Under the pieces are notes generated by a model, which was not told where the DNA came from, searched no databases, and saw only the letters and a program-made list of their open reading frames with translations. Positions 50,961-64,000 of a stretch of DNA of 64,000 nt are shown piece after piece. Both the position numbers and the translations under genes were made by a program. Position 1 is the stretch's first letter. Each line of letters begins with the position of its first letter. The DNA lies in NCBI RefSeq assembly GCF_000002995.4, contig NW_025062477.1, positions 12,258,696 through 12,322,695 of the forward strand. The letters run 5' to 3'. This DNA comes from Brugia malayi (taxonomy: Eukaryota > Nematoda > Chromadorea > Rhabditida > Onchocercidae).

Positions 50961-53900
50961 TTACGTAGCAGCGTTAATTTTTCTACCGCAAAAGCCACAT
51001 GAACGTGCGCAAATTCTTCGCATAATTTCCCAATTAGCGCAATAACCGTGTTGAGCCCAAAAAGCGCAAAATGGTTCATTGTCAACACATGCCTAAAGCA
51101 TATGCTTTTAAATTTTTACCCTTTTTTTGAATAAATAGAAATAAAACTACTAATGTGGAAAACATATGAGAAAAGAAATGAAAAATGAAATATAAAAAGA
51201 TTAAGCGGAATGTGTGATTGTATATTAAACTGATTTTTGCATTAATTTGAGAAAAAAGAAGGCATATTTTTATTAATTTGAGAAATTTATTTTCCAACGA
51301 ATTTATTGAGACATTAAATTATACCATTTTTAAAACGAAATTTATTTATTGCTTAAGGCTATTTATACTTTTTTTCACTAGTATTAGTTTATCTAGGACC
51401 AATATCATTAAAATTATTTTTTATTCATTCAGGCTATTTTTTCAAATAGCAAATCTTGAGCCTTTTTTTTTTCTTTTTTTAATAGAATCAACATTATTTG
51501 TACAAATTAGACATTAAAAAGAAATTATCCATTTATAATTCAAAAATAAGACGCAATGTGATTTTTTTTTTTTTTTATTTCTTTAAAGTAAAGTTAATCA
51601 TCGGATAATTTGTTTACTTGATTATAACGACAATGATAACTATCGTGATTCTATAAGGTTATTATAGTTAAAGGTTATTGGTTATCATTATTATATCATT
51701 CACTAGTATTACTTTATTTATTATATTATTATTGTTATTATTAATAGTTCATTTACTCGTTTATTTATTCATTTATTCCACTAATAATGATACTTAAAAA
51801 AGAATTGATGGAATAATTTTGGAAAAACAAAAGATCAAGCAGGCAAAGTATAAAACAATCTGTTAAGATTATCAAATTGAAGGAATTTAAATCCAATTTA
51901 CAGTCATTAATCTTGCAAAATGTTTGCAATTAAATGTGCCAATTTTTACTGCGTATGCAAAAATTCGAGTATACATTAAATTTCAAGCATTTTAAATGTC
52001 AAACCAATGATATATTGATGAGTTTGTCGATATTGACGTCATATGATTGATCTACCTGATTATATTTTGCTGTGCTTTTCTTTCTTTGTAATCTTATTTA
52101 ATATTTTTTTAGAAAAAAAAAAATTAATTAATTAATGAGAAATTTAATGATCCTCTCGATTATACAAAATTTATTTATAATATTGGATTGGCGCAAAAAT
52201 GATTGCTTGTTTTGTTTATCTGCTTGTTTGTGTTCATTTATTTATTTCTCCGCTGTATTTATGCTTACTTCCCTACTTGTTTCTTGGTTATTTATCTATT
52301 TCTTTATTTTTTTCCTCTATTTATTTTCTTGTATGTTCGTTTGTTTATTTATTTGTTCGTCTGTATCTATCTATGCGTTTTTTTTTCTTTTCTATTTACT
52401 CAATTCTAGCACTTCATATTGAAGTATTACATCCAAATAAATTAGCTTTTAATTTTCTTACATTTATTATCTTATGCTCCATTGTTTTTTTCATTTTCTA
52501 ATAATGAATTTATTTTAAATTAAGAAAAAACGCATTCACTTATGTTTTGCAAACTTTTAATTACTTTGTGAGAAATATTTAAATACATTTTATAAACAAA
52601 ATTTTTGTTTTATAAATTTATGGTTAAATCTCATAGAAAACAAAAAACAAAATGAAAAAAAAAAAGCCAAATTTTTATACGAAATAATTTCATACCAATC
52701 CTTTTGAATTATTCATTGCTATATTTGGCAAACTTTTTGGTGTAAACATAGCAGACGTACGATCAGCAATCACTTTTACAGCTTCAAATGTTTCACGTGC
52801 TGTTGGTAATATCTGAAAAAAAAAAAAAAAAAACCATACAAAATCTTTAATTAATTAAAAATTTAAAAGTACGAAAAAAAAAATGATTTCAGAGTATTTA
52901 TTTATTTCTATAAAATTACAATTAATGCTAATAGCAAGTTTTTTTGATAATAAATATTTTATCATAAGTACTTGTTTTTTGAATATTTTAGCAAAATTTT
53001 CTTAAATCCTTCTTAGAATTAAACGACAAAATTAATGTTTAGATATGAGTTTTGATGAGATAAAGTTTGAAAAATACTAAAGAATAAAATCAAATCTCTC
53101 AAATATATTAATAAGAAAAAAATGAAAGGAAAAAGCAAAAAAAAAAAAAAGATAAAATATTTTCAATTATTCATTTTTTTACCTGACTTTCATCTAGTAA
53201 AAAACCATCCCAAACTTGACCATCTGGACGTAGCTCAAATAAATATGAATATTTTATTCCCATTCGACCTTTTGCCCAATCTTCAGCTCCACCTGATGCA
53301 GGATCTAAAAAAAAAGAAAAGAACAAAATTTTTTTCAGCGTAATTACTGCATTAAAAATTTTTTATTAAATTGGCAAAACCTTTTATTAAATAAAATTAA
53401 AAATTTAAAAAAAAAAATTAGTCAAAATTTCTTTATATTATGTCTTTTGTAAGGCAACAAAAAAAAAGCGAAAAGATTAATTAGGATTATTGATTTTCAA
53501 TTTCAATAGTTTCATTAGTTTTTTTTTTTTTTTCCTTCTTAAATTACTTTTAATAAAAAGTTTTTTTTTTTTTTTAAATACTGAAACTAACATAATGTAT
53601 CAGCACCAGTACCAACCGTATATTGTGTACCGTATGCAGCACGTAACGCATTTGCTGCTTGCATTGCTGTACTTTTCTTCAAAAAAAAAAAAAAAATCAT
53701 GACCTTTAACCTTCTCATGTACTTTGATTTATAAATTAATAATATTAAATACTGCATTATTTCACCAATCACTTAAATTATCATTATTATTAGATAATAT
53801 TTTTACAATGAATATTTTCTATGTTTTTCTTTTTTTTTTTTTTTTTTTTTTTTTGCATATTTTTTTCTATTTTTCAAAAGTAAACAAATTGATATTAATA

Positions 53901-56900
53901 GAATTAATAAATAAAAATTAATATAATAATATTCGATATTTGTACGTATATATAAACACTAACACATAGACATGTACATATGTGTATATATTTGATAAAA
54001 TGATAAAATTACTAACTAAATCATCAACATCCGACGTATATGTTTGTTCACGATGTCCAAATGGATACATTAAAATTTGTGAATAACTATGAAATGTTAA
54101 AAATGTTTTGATAGTATCACGTCGTTTAGCAATAAATCGATGAACTGCTCGTGTTTCGGGTTCGCTGAACGCAGATGGACCCTATAAAAGATGCGCATGA
54201 ACAAAATAATTCTAAATAAATAAACAAAATTTGCAAACGAATTATAATAAATGAATAATAATAATCTTCCTATGTTTTTGTTTTTGTTTTTTTTTTTGCA
54301 TATTTTTTCTATTTTTCAAAAGTAAACAAATTAATATTAATAGAATTAATAAATAAAAACTAATATATCAATAAAGCAAATAATATAAGCAATGTAAAAT
54401 AATATAAAAATGGGAAAAAGTGCCATGAAACAATAAGAGATAATACAAAATAATATAAAAATGAGGAAAAAAAAACCATATTTTTTTTTTCTTTTCTAAA
54501 CAACAATTATGATTTTTTTTTTAATATAAATAAAAGGAGAAATCGCAAAAGAGAAATAATTAGCAAATTGTTAATCAAAAAATTTTTTATTAAATTTGAT
54601 TTATAAATTTTTTTCTTTGTTCCTTTATTTTACTAAACAAACTGAAAATTTTCATTTTAATCATTTTTATCCAAAGCTAATTTAAATTTTAATAATACAA
54701 AAATAAAAATTTTTACATAAGCTAAAAAAATATTTTAAAAATTGGCTTCATCAAATTACAAGCATTATAAGTAATAAGGATAGAACTTGACATATTTTTG
54801 ATAATAAATGATAACGATCATCAACTAACTTGATAAATTTCTGAACACGGATCATTAGATGATCCTTCCATACCATAATGCCAATCATAATTTCGATTTA
54901 AATCAACACCCTGACAACATTCCTGTTGAGGTTGTGAAAAAATTCCTGAAATTTGAATAAATTCTTCAAATTAATCATTTTTAAAATTTCGTCCTTTTTA
55001 TTGCACCTTTTATAACTTTAGTTTTAATTTCTAAATATCGATACACTTTTATAGCTCAAGAAACATTCTTATGAATTATTTTTGTCAAGCCACAGTATGC
55101 ATTTTGTACTAACTTTCGTCTACTGTATTGAGCTACAATATGCGTTATTTTTTACTCAATTGATTAAAACTTTTACTGTGATTGAAGATTTTAAAGATTT
55201 TTAATTACATTAAAAATTTTGTTTGAAATAGTTTAAAAGTGTTTGATTTTCAAATTCAATTAAAATAAGACTATGCTCATTAACCGCACAAATACAATAA
55301 AACTACGGTAATCACTGTTGTTGAGGGATGGGTTACTGTAATAGCAAAAAAAAATATATAAAAGAAAGTTTAGTACAATTTTTTTGCCTTCTGAAAGTAA
55401 AAAAAGTTTTGAAATTTTAAAATCAAATTTTGTAAATTTAAGAAAATACCATTTTGTGCAATACGGCAAGTAATCGGTGAACGATTTTTGCGCCAAAGTC
55501 GAACTTCTGGATTAGTGCTACTTCGAGTATATTCATATCCATCAGGATTAAGCAATGGAACAATAAACCAATCCATATCATCAACAAGACGTCGAATTTG
55601 CAGATTTACATCATATTTTGTTACTAGCTGCAAAATTTTGCATGACATGCACATGAATGCATGCAAGCATTGCAGGATAGTCAAATTTGCCGACTGCACT
55701 ATAAGATGTGATCCTATGCATTAAGTTTCAGTGAATTAAATTCAAAACTTTAACAACAAATATAATAAATGTGATTTTAAAATTTAAAAAGATTTGAAGT
55801 ATATAAATTTCGACTAATTTCATTACAAATATGAATAAGTTATGAATTAACAGCAATAAGCCATAAGTATAATTTTACCAGTTAGTAGTAGATAAAATTA
55901 TTATAAATTGCTAATTAATAATAACAACAAGAACAATGAGCTAGAAATACATTGCTAATTGCATGTGTGTAATTCAAAATGAATTTTGTGATTTAAAAGA
56001 ATCTCTTAAAATATAAAAATATTTGGTTGAAGTAAATAAGATTTTTGTCTTCTTTTGTGGGTTTACTAAGTTTAGGATGTGGGGAAATTAGTGTTTGTTT
56101 AAACTTCATTAGTAAATTGTTTTAAGTAAAATTTCAATGCTAATATTACTTATCTTAACTTTTAATTTTTATTTGAAGGCATTTATTTGCATATGTAGAT
56201 GAGTTTTTCTTTTTGAGATGGAAAATTTTAGCAAATTTTCATGTCCATTTAACAATCCATTAAAAATTTGTAATTATTTCTTTTATTGATAAAAAATAAG
56301 ATTAATTACTCAAATAATTTAAAATTAATTAAACCTTTAATTTGGCACTATACTTTTTCATGCAAGTTAAAAATTAATGAATTTATTGAGCTAACTGAAG
56401 CATAATCATATGGTTTGTGCTGATTTTTTTGCATCAATATTGAAGTAAATATTTAGAATAATTTGAAAAATGCATGAAGCGCGATGGAAAATTCACGTCA
56501 TTTAATTTAAAATTTACGCTATCTGCAAAAAATGTTACTTCTCCAGGCTATAAAAATGTTAACTTCTCCAGGCTATAATGCGAGCATTTTATTTTTTTCA
56601 AAGAAACTGAAATTTCTAAAAAATAATTTCCTCGAGGCATAGGACGAATTTCATTGTCAATGCAATTAGATGAAAAGAAAAACGATTAAAATGAAAAGAA
56701 AAGAATAAAACTGAAAAAGAAAGGAAAAAAAAAAAACATGCAAAAACGTTTTAAAATTCAGTGATATAATTCGATTAACAAAATATTTGCTAAAATTCGA
56801 AATATTCTTTGCTCTCTTTCTACTACTTCAAATTTTAATTTTTTTCGGAAAGTGCCATCGCGTAATTTTTAACAATTTGATTTTAAATGTTGAATTGTTA

Positions 56901-59727
56901 ACGTAGCACAAAATGAAATGCCAAAGAGTGAATAAAGCAATAATTGAGTTGTCTGATTTCATTGATATTTTTTTTTTTTTGCATATGGTATAACTAAAAT
57001 TTCTCAATTTTTGAATTCATTATATTAATTTTAAAATTTGTTCAAATTACCATGCAAATTTTAACTAAATAATTTTATAAATTTCAAATCTTTATATATT
57101 ATAATACCTTATGTTTATTGAACATTAAAAAAAGTTTAGCTTAGCAAAAAGAAATAAAAAAGCCATTTTCCTAAAAATATTAATTTCTTAAAATATATGC
57201 AAATAGTTTTTGATTTATTGCTTAATTTGCAAGATTTACGTAGTATTTGACGCTTGGATGAAGAAATAAATGAAATTACTTGATCAATTATATATAATAC
57301 AGTAGCTGGTGAAACCCATTCACGTGCGTGTATGCCACCATCTATCCAAATTCCGGCTTTCCGGAACTGTCTTGGTTTGCCAATCTAAAACTTATGTTAA
57401 CTTTTTTTCTTTTATCTTCATAATAAATCAAAGACAACCCAATTACTGTATGTTTTATGCACGATAAAATTAAAAAATTATTTATTTGATAATAAAATAT
57501 ACAAAAATAAATTTAATAAGGATATAAAAATATACATACATACATATATTTGCATAATTTTCTTTTTCTTTTTGCATTTTTTAATTACTGTATGCATAAG
57601 ATACCTTAATTAATTTGATCGGTCGTCCTTCATGTGTAACACCAATATTTGTCACTTCGGTTCGATCCGGATATGCAGCATTTAACTGATTTAAATAATC
57701 GATCATTTCATTATATGAATGATATTGTGCTAAATTGAAATAAACTCGACGTGATGGAGACGAATCATCTCGTAATCGATTGTAATTATGTGACCTTTTG
57801 GCTGTTTCTTTTAATTTTCTTATTTTCCTATAAAATTTATCAGTGATAATTACAGATATTGGAAGATTTTAAAATTTCGAGAATGAATTATTCCATTTGA
57901 ATTAATTTCCATTACATTAATATGTGTTAAATGTGTTTAATAATATAAAGTACAGCAATTCTACTCATTTATTCATAATATCTTTCATAATCGTAGGATC
58001 ATTTTAAAATTTGCTATTCACTTAGCAATTAATTAACTTTAAAATCCAAAGCTATAAAATGTTAAAATTTGAAAAGAAGAAAATTCGAAATCGAAATATT
58101 TGAAATGCTATCGTTGTTCTTTCAGTGGTCATATTTAAATAATATGTTATGTTTGAATAAAAAGAAGAACGAATAATTTTTCAACAAAAACTAGTTAATT
58201 TGTTTGAATTTCTGAATTAAAGTTGCATAATTGATGAAAAAAGGAAATCTTTTTTTCACTCTTTTAAAATTTTATTTTTCCGATAACAGCAAATCATTTC
58301 AATTTGTGATAATATATGTTAATCAAACTTTTCATTTGTGGTCTGTAAAAGTTGTAATTTAAATTGCCATAAAAATGAAATTAACTCGGCATTTAATTCA
58401 AATTGCTTTTTTTTGGATTGAAAGTAAATAAAACCAGCAATAAAAATCATAAAATGAAAATTTTAATTTTACAATAAATTTCTCTTTAAAAGTAAGAAAA
58501 GAAAAATGATGTAAAAAATGAAAGCTTTATGGAATGTTCTTTGCTCAAAAACTCTCAAATATTTGATATATTTGAACTATCAGAATATTTTCAAATTTAA
58601 TGGAAATTAAACAAACTTTTCAACATCGTCGATCATAACCGAATATGAAATGTTGCGCATTTTCATTGAGCGCAAAAATTCATCTTTCATTTGTCCTTGA
58701 ATCATCACATGTACCTGACCACCGGCTACTCGTGGTGCCTTCCAGAAGTCTATCTAAAATAAATATCAAAATTATCATCGAGTGATATAATTTCAATTGT
58801 TGTAATTTAACGTATAATTTCTACGTAAAATCTTTTTCAACTTTTAAATTAATATTTTTTACAAAAATTCCAAAATAGTCAAAAGAATAAAAATTAATGC
58901 TTATGAAATGTTTGCAGAAATGAATTAAAATTTAACAAAACAAAGAGCTTCTAGGAAGGAAAGATTGTACATTCATAATAAATAGTGATATTCCGCTTAT
59001 CGTAATAATATAATGAATGAACTTTCGTGATTTTATGATTATTTCAAAAATAAGCTAACTGATTAATTTATCAATATTAATTTATTAAATTAACTTTTTT
59101 TTCTTTTTAATACTTAGTTTCATTAATAGTTAATTTAAACTTTTTTTGCACACAAATCTTCAAATTATATTATTTAATTTTTCTTCGTTTTTCCACCTTT
59201 TTTTACTAAATGTTTTAGGAAGTGCTAAATGCTAAAAATTATAAATTAGTTTAAAATGCTAAATAGTAAATTAAATTAAATTCGAAATGAATTAAATTAG
59301 AATTCATCAATTCATTTAATCATAATTTGAAGAAAAAACAAAATTCAAAATTAACTTACAATGCAAACTGACACAAATTCGAAAAAAAAAGCTAAAATAA
59401 AAAATTAAAAATTAACTTACCTTAGTACTATTTACGAGTAATTCATGAAGAAATTCTGTCTGTTCCTTGGTTTTTGGATTCAATCGATACACTGTAAAAG
59501 AACTGAATCATCGGTTTAACAAGAATTTGTTGCATTGCTTACCTTTTATCAGTGATAATTGTTGCTGCACCAGGATTTGCTGATAAATCACTATCAGCAA
59601 TCGTATCACTGATTAATGCAAATATAATAGCTAATATGTAAATAGGCCAAAATTGGAAAAGATATTGTTGTAATTTCCATTCTGACCATCGTTTCATTGT
59701 TCGATTAGCTTTATATTGAAGCATCAT
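50961..59727 (-). CDS. CP2: secreted M14 zinc prepro-carboxypeptidase with C-terminal ShKT domain, paralog of CP1
   Basis: Predicted secreted exopeptidase, probably for C-terminal Lys/Arg. Exons: 59543-59727, 59421-59502, 58617-58753, 57605-57827, 57280-57384, 55450-55627, 54830-54945, 54017-54181, 53592-53676, 53183-53304, 52696-52812, 50961-51092; all phases agree, giving 548 residues. Order: charged start, hydrophobic signal segment (WPIYILAIIFALI, about 27-39), propeptide (FTVYRLNP, IDFWKAP, MIDDVE), basic linker (KKIRKLKETAKR), catalytic domain, linker, ShKT with six cysteines (507-540). Zinc ligands are His228 and Glu231 (IHARE) and His373 (FHSYSQ). Arg290, Asn320-Arg321, Tyr426 and Glu449 (FELR) are present. 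Glu433 is at the specificity position. Exon 2 uses the TTCAG acceptor before TTCTTTTAC, not the nearer TACAG, which breaks the frame. A U-rich acceptor at 59761 leaves a 33-nt leader. It shares five or more intron positions with CP1, 3 kb downstream on the same strand. Confidence 0.94.
53854..53925. repeat. Direct repeat flanking CP2 exon 8, left copy
   Basis: Starts TGCATATTTTTTTCTATTT and continues through CAAAAGTAAACAAATT to AATAAATAAAAA. It closely matches 54297-54367, and the two lie on either side of the coding exon 54017-54181. Confidence 0.85.
54297..54367. repeat. Direct repeat flanking CP2 exon 8, right copy
   Basis: Near-identical to 53854-53925, same orientation, offset about 443 bases. 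Similarity may extend leftward into the preceding TATGTTTTT and T-rich runs. Confidence 0.85.
56530..56577. repeat. 24-bp tandem duplication in a CP2 intron
   Basis: Two adjacent copies of AAATGTTAACTTCTCCAGG plus CTATA, the first lacking one A, in the large intron 55628-57279. Confidence 0.85.
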
Positions 59728-59760
59728 TATTAGTTGTATAGTTGGAAATAAATAAAATAC

Positions 59761-59772
59761 CTTAAAAAAAAC
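59761..59772 (-). promoter_or_regulatory. Probable trans-splice acceptor of CP2
   Basis: On the minus strand, TTTTTTTTAAG ends at 59761 and leaves a 33-nt leader before the tandem start codons at 59727. No upstream exon is seen. Confidence 0.55.
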
Positions 59773-62700
59773 AAAAAAAAAAATTAATAAAACTTTTATG
59801 AAATGTAGAAAAATCGTTTTTCATTTAGGAGAAAAAAAATTAAATATTATTATTATTATTGCAGTGAAATAAAATTAAAATCATTAAAACTTTACTCCTT
59901 TTCGTTTGTTTCATTTATTTATTTATTAATTTTTTTAGAAATGTGTGAGTGAAAATTGTAATTTTAAAATTAGATTAAGAATTTCTATTTGAAAAAATTT
60001 TAAATATATATTTAAATTTGTAATGTAATAAGTTCTAAGCAAAAATAAGAAAAGAAGGAAAAAGTAGTAATACATTTTGCTACAATAAGTGCCATTAATT
60101 TTTACAATGTTTACTAATTGAATATATATATATATTTATTATAAATGAAATAGCATACAATCATCAAAAAATTTAATTTGTTAAAAATTTTAACTGCAAT
60201 ATAATTGTTTCTTTCTTTCAATTATTATATATAAATATTAAAGAAACAAAATTCTATTTCCTTCAAATAACAAAAACATTTTTTTTTGTTTTCTTTTAAT
60301 ATAATATTCAAAAGAAAAAAAAAATAAAATTTCAATTGATTAAAAAATTGCAAATTTTCATTGAATTTTTTTATGTTAATGTATTAAAAGATGTGAGCAA
60401 AATTGAAATTGAATGCATAAATATGAAATTTTTGCACGAAAATTAAACTGAAAATGCAATTGTTAAATTAAATTGTCAATAAAGTAATGGGTAAGTTTAA
60501 TTTTGGATAGGTAAAATTAAACAAAGCTAACTAAAACCAGTTATCTCCATTGATCGATTTTATTGAATGGAAATAAACTTCACTGCAATAAGTAAACTAA
60601 TTCAATTAACTAAATCAACTAACTAACTAACTGATGGATTTAAATTTCACTAATTAACTAACTAACTAATTAATTAACTGATTGATCAAAATTGATCAGA
60701 AATGAATGTTAGAGAATGCTAATGCTAGCAATGCTAATTGATTGATCAATTAGAATTAGTTTTAATTTGAAATGAATTAAAATTTTTGTTTAATTCAATT
60801 ATTGAATGATAGAAGGAAGAGTGAGAGAGCAATAGAGCAAAATGAATTTAAATTGCGCACAATGCTAGTTCATAGTGTAAAATAATTGATAACGAGGCGG
60901 TCCCATGTTTCGTACAAATTTTCTTTCAGTTTAATTAATTATCAAATGAATGTGATATGATAGTAGCAAATGATAATTTTGATTATTTTTTTTTATAAAT
61001 TTACACCTTGATAACAAGGGAAAAAAGAGAGAAGAAAATGAAAATAAAATAAAAGAGGAAAAGAATTAATTCATATTATTTTATTAATTACATTGATATA
61101 ATTTCATTTTCTTTTTTTTTTTTTTGCGCTTAAAATAATAGCAAAAAAATATATTGAAATTGAATTATTTAATAAAAATTGAATTAATTATTTAATGCAT
61201 ATAATACTAATTTTTTTTTTTTTTATGTACAATAAAATAAACTTGAAAAGAGTGAAATAACCAAAAATTGTTTATTATATCAATGTAATCAAAATTTTCG
61301 TTATATCAATTATGACCAATTTTTTGCTATCGTTTAAAATTCTTTTTTCCATTTTTATTTTTTATTTTTTTTTTTTTAAAGAAAAAAAACGAATAAATAA
61401 ATTTTTAATTTAAAAAAGAAAAATGAAAAATGAATAACAAATATTAAATGTAATATTTATAATTGTACAAAAGAATGCTTACTTTCATTTTTTTCTTCAT
61501 TTTTCAAAATTTATTTTGATTAAATTAAACTTTTTTCTTTTTAATTTGAAAATGAAAAAACGATAAATCAGTGATTAATTTCGTTAAGTGCTAACAAATG
61601 ATTTTTTTTTTTTTTTTATCATAGCAACGATAAAGACCAAATGATAAATAACTTTTATAAATTATAAACTATAATTTATGAGAAATTATTAGCAGAAACA
61701 AACTAATATATTTTATTTTCATGAAAAACTTTCAAAAAAAAAAAATCGTATGCATATAAAATATTAAAATTAATAATTACTAATTAATTATGTAAAAGGA
61801 GAGATGATTTTAATCATTTAAATATGAAATAATTGCAATATTTTTAAAATGTTCACATATTTTACAAATTTTCACAGCATTGAAAGGTTTATAATTTTTT
61901 TAAATAAATAAATCGATTGATTAAATTTTCAATTTTTTTAAAAATACAAGTAAAAAGTTTACAGTGAAAGATTTTATTAGACAAGTAAATAATATTATCA
62001 TTTATTGCATGAATGATTACAAATTTTGATTAATTAATTGTTAATAATTTTTTATTTTATCAAATTACCATTTAATATGTATAGATAATTTCAAAATTGA
62101 AACGATTTTTAAAAAAAAAAAATAAATTGAATGAATAAAAAAAAAAAAAAAGAAGCATTTCCGTGGTTTTTTTCTGTTTCATATATTTATTTCATCTATA
62201 GTTTCATATGATTATTTTTTTTTTTTAAATATAATTTCAAAACAATAAATTTATTTTTGAATTAGGTAGAAATTACCTCCATTTATTAAAGTTGTAATTA
62301 AAATTTTCCTTTTTTTTTTTTTTTTTTGCAAACAATATTATTTGATGAAAGTATAATTTAAAAAAAAAAAAACAAAACATGAGTAAAATATGTCAAATTT
62401 TAAATACTCAAATAATAAATATCTATCAAATCAAAACTTAAATTTCAATATCTTTTATACATTTCATGAATAATAACAAATTTCATATTATATTCTTTTT
62501 CAATAATTGAATAATGGATGAATATCTATGAAATTGAAACTTAGATCGCAATACTTTGCATTCAGTTCAATAATTAATAAATTTCAAATTTCATTTTTTT
62601 TTTTTTGGTAATAAATAAGTGATAACTCTTAAGTGAAACTTTTTTTAATTAGAAATAAAATTTTTTCTTGCTAAGCGCTCATTGCAAGCGTTTTTTTCCC

Positions 62701-62807
62701 AATCGTTTCGCTTTTCTTAAATTATCTAATGTCAAAATAAATGCTTCAAAAATTTTGCCTTTTATTTAAACCAATTTTGCCATTTTTAATAATTTCAATA
62801 ATTTCAG

Positions 62808-62839
<32 letters not shown>

Positions 62840-64000
62840 TATTTTTGCTATGTGCAATTTTATTCATGCAATTACACAATTTTACTGTTTCGTTTTTGTT
62901 TGCTAAGCATTAAAAATTAAAACTAAAATTATATGAAACTTTTTTGAACAATGATTTGTTATCATCGATGCATTCAGTCTTCCTTTTTGGAAATTAAAAT
63001 GTAAAAATTAAAATTGAAAACAATAAACAATGGTAGTTATAACTGTTTTCAAATTTTGCTTTTTAAACAAACATAAATTATTCAGCAAAAATTTTTTGAT
63101 AAATAGCAGAAAAAGAAAATTAAAATTCAGCAAGATTTTTGTAGAAAGAAAAAAAGAAAGAGGAAAACATAAATTAGGGAAATAAATAAATAAAATATAA
63201 GCAAATTAAATAACAAATTAAATGCTTTTATTGTAAAATGAACAGAAGAAGAAAAGAAAAAGAAAAAAAATTGGTCATTTAATTAATTGATTATTCGTAT
63301 TCTTTCTAAAACAATCAAATAATTAAATTCGAATAATAAAATAATTATTCAAAGATAATTATATTAACTATTATACATATATACATAACTTATTTTCATT
63401 TATGGTATTATAACAATGAAACAAAGATCAAAAAGAAGACAAAAACTTGTCTTCTAACCGGTTCAATTTATTTATTTACTACACAATTCGCAAAGAAATA
63501 AATAAATAAAATCTGCTAATTAAAATGAATTAATTAGTTAACTGAATATAAAAGCATCAATTTTTTTTTCTCAATCTTTTTTCTTACATTCCTATAAATT
63601 CTTTTTTTTCTCACTCTTTTTTGTCACAGGAAAAAAACAAGTAATTTAACAATTGTAAACAAAATATATCCCAGTTGAAAAAAGCAGAAAAAAAAGACAA
63701 AGATGCTACGACATTCATTAATCGTTATTAGTTTATTTAAAATTTAACAATTTTTTTTTTCTTCATTTCCTTCTAAAATTAAAAAAAAAAAAACTATGTA
63801 GTAAGTTAAAAAGAAATTATGATATTTATTATAGATATTAAAAAATTAATTCATTAATCAATTAATTGCTTAATTGTATTTCCCGGCAACGACAACAATA
63901 ATAATAATAGTAGAAAGTAATGGTACTGATTGGAAAAAAAATGCAATTAAAATAAATTTTAGTGAACTTTTTAAAATGATTTGTTTTTTTTTTTTTTTTG
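59763..64000. other. AT-rich region upstream of CP2 without recognised genes
   Basis: More than 4 kb of A/T-rich sequence with homopolymers, a TAAC/TAAT repeat patch at about 60610-60670 and TGATCAATT-type inverted repeats at about 60680-60760. I see no exon with paired splice sites and sensible codon use on either strand. The CP2 promoter should lie in its first part. Confidence 0.6.
60612..60672. repeat. CTAA tetranucleotide repeat patch
   Basis: Two runs of (CTAA)n separated by unique sequence, about 0.9 kb upstream of CP2. No coding potential. Confidence 0.75.

Noticed and set aside
52135..52501. Three overlapping plus-strand frames of 68-100 codons with Cys/Leu/Phe
   Set aside because: T-rich sequence in a CP2 intron, open in three frames at once, which indicates composition rather than coding.
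59494..59500. TTTTACAG acceptor for CP2 exon 2
   Set aside because: Using it with the exon 1 donor gives a frame that hits a stop before the end of the exon; the acceptor 11 bases upstream keeps the propeptide frame.

Overview
This is a very AT-rich, intron-rich eukaryotic window. Exons are short islands of balanced codon use in A/T homopolymer-filled DNA, and introns end in U-rich (T)nAG or TTTCAG. Several genes have such an acceptor immediately or a few tens of bases before the start codon, as expected for spliced-leader trans-splicing. Two genes encode secreted M14 carboxypeptidases with a C-terminal ShKT domain, an architecture typical of nematodes. I read the window as nuclear DNA of a nematode, probably clade III (spirurid/filarial-like); the species cannot be fixed from the sequence alone.

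Layout. (1) 1487-17219, minus strand: a long gene of about 15 exons for a GRAM-VASt (Aster/GRAMD1-like) sterol-transfer protein; its 5' end is copied in a perfect-looking 211-bp tandem duplication (17163-17584), and it may continue past the left edge through an exon at 275-431. (2) 17585-23813: AT-rich spacer with no recognised gene. (3) 23814-25443, minus: complete four-exon snx-3 (sorting nexin 3). (4) 25446-27957: shared upstream region with palindromes. (5) 27976-34263, plus: complete 15-exon vps-51 (GARP/EARP subunit). (6) 34667-47908, minus: 11-exon prepro-carboxypeptidase with ShKT tail (CP1), convergent with vps-51. (7) 50961-59727, minus: 12-exon paralogous prepro-carboxypeptidase with ShKT tail (CP2). 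(8) 59763-64000: AT-rich sequence with short repeats and no recognised gene.

Functional reading. snx-3 and vps-51 are head to head and act in connected steps of endosome-to-Golgi retrieval (retromer-SNX3 sorting and GARP tethering). The Aster-like gene belongs to membrane-contact sterol transport. CP1 and CP2 are tandem paralogs. Both keep every zinc and catalytic residue and both carry Glu at the specificity position where carboxypeptidase B has Asp, so both are predicted to remove basic C-terminal residues outside the cell. Exon joins given for these genes were checked by reading phase across each intron, except where stated. I found no rRNA, tRNA, CRISPR, transposase or viral gene. I see no wholly unknown system here; the strongest leads are the duplicated trans-splice/start region, the apparent lack of a membrane anchor in the Aster-like protein, intron turnover between the two peptidases, and direct repeats that bracket single exons.
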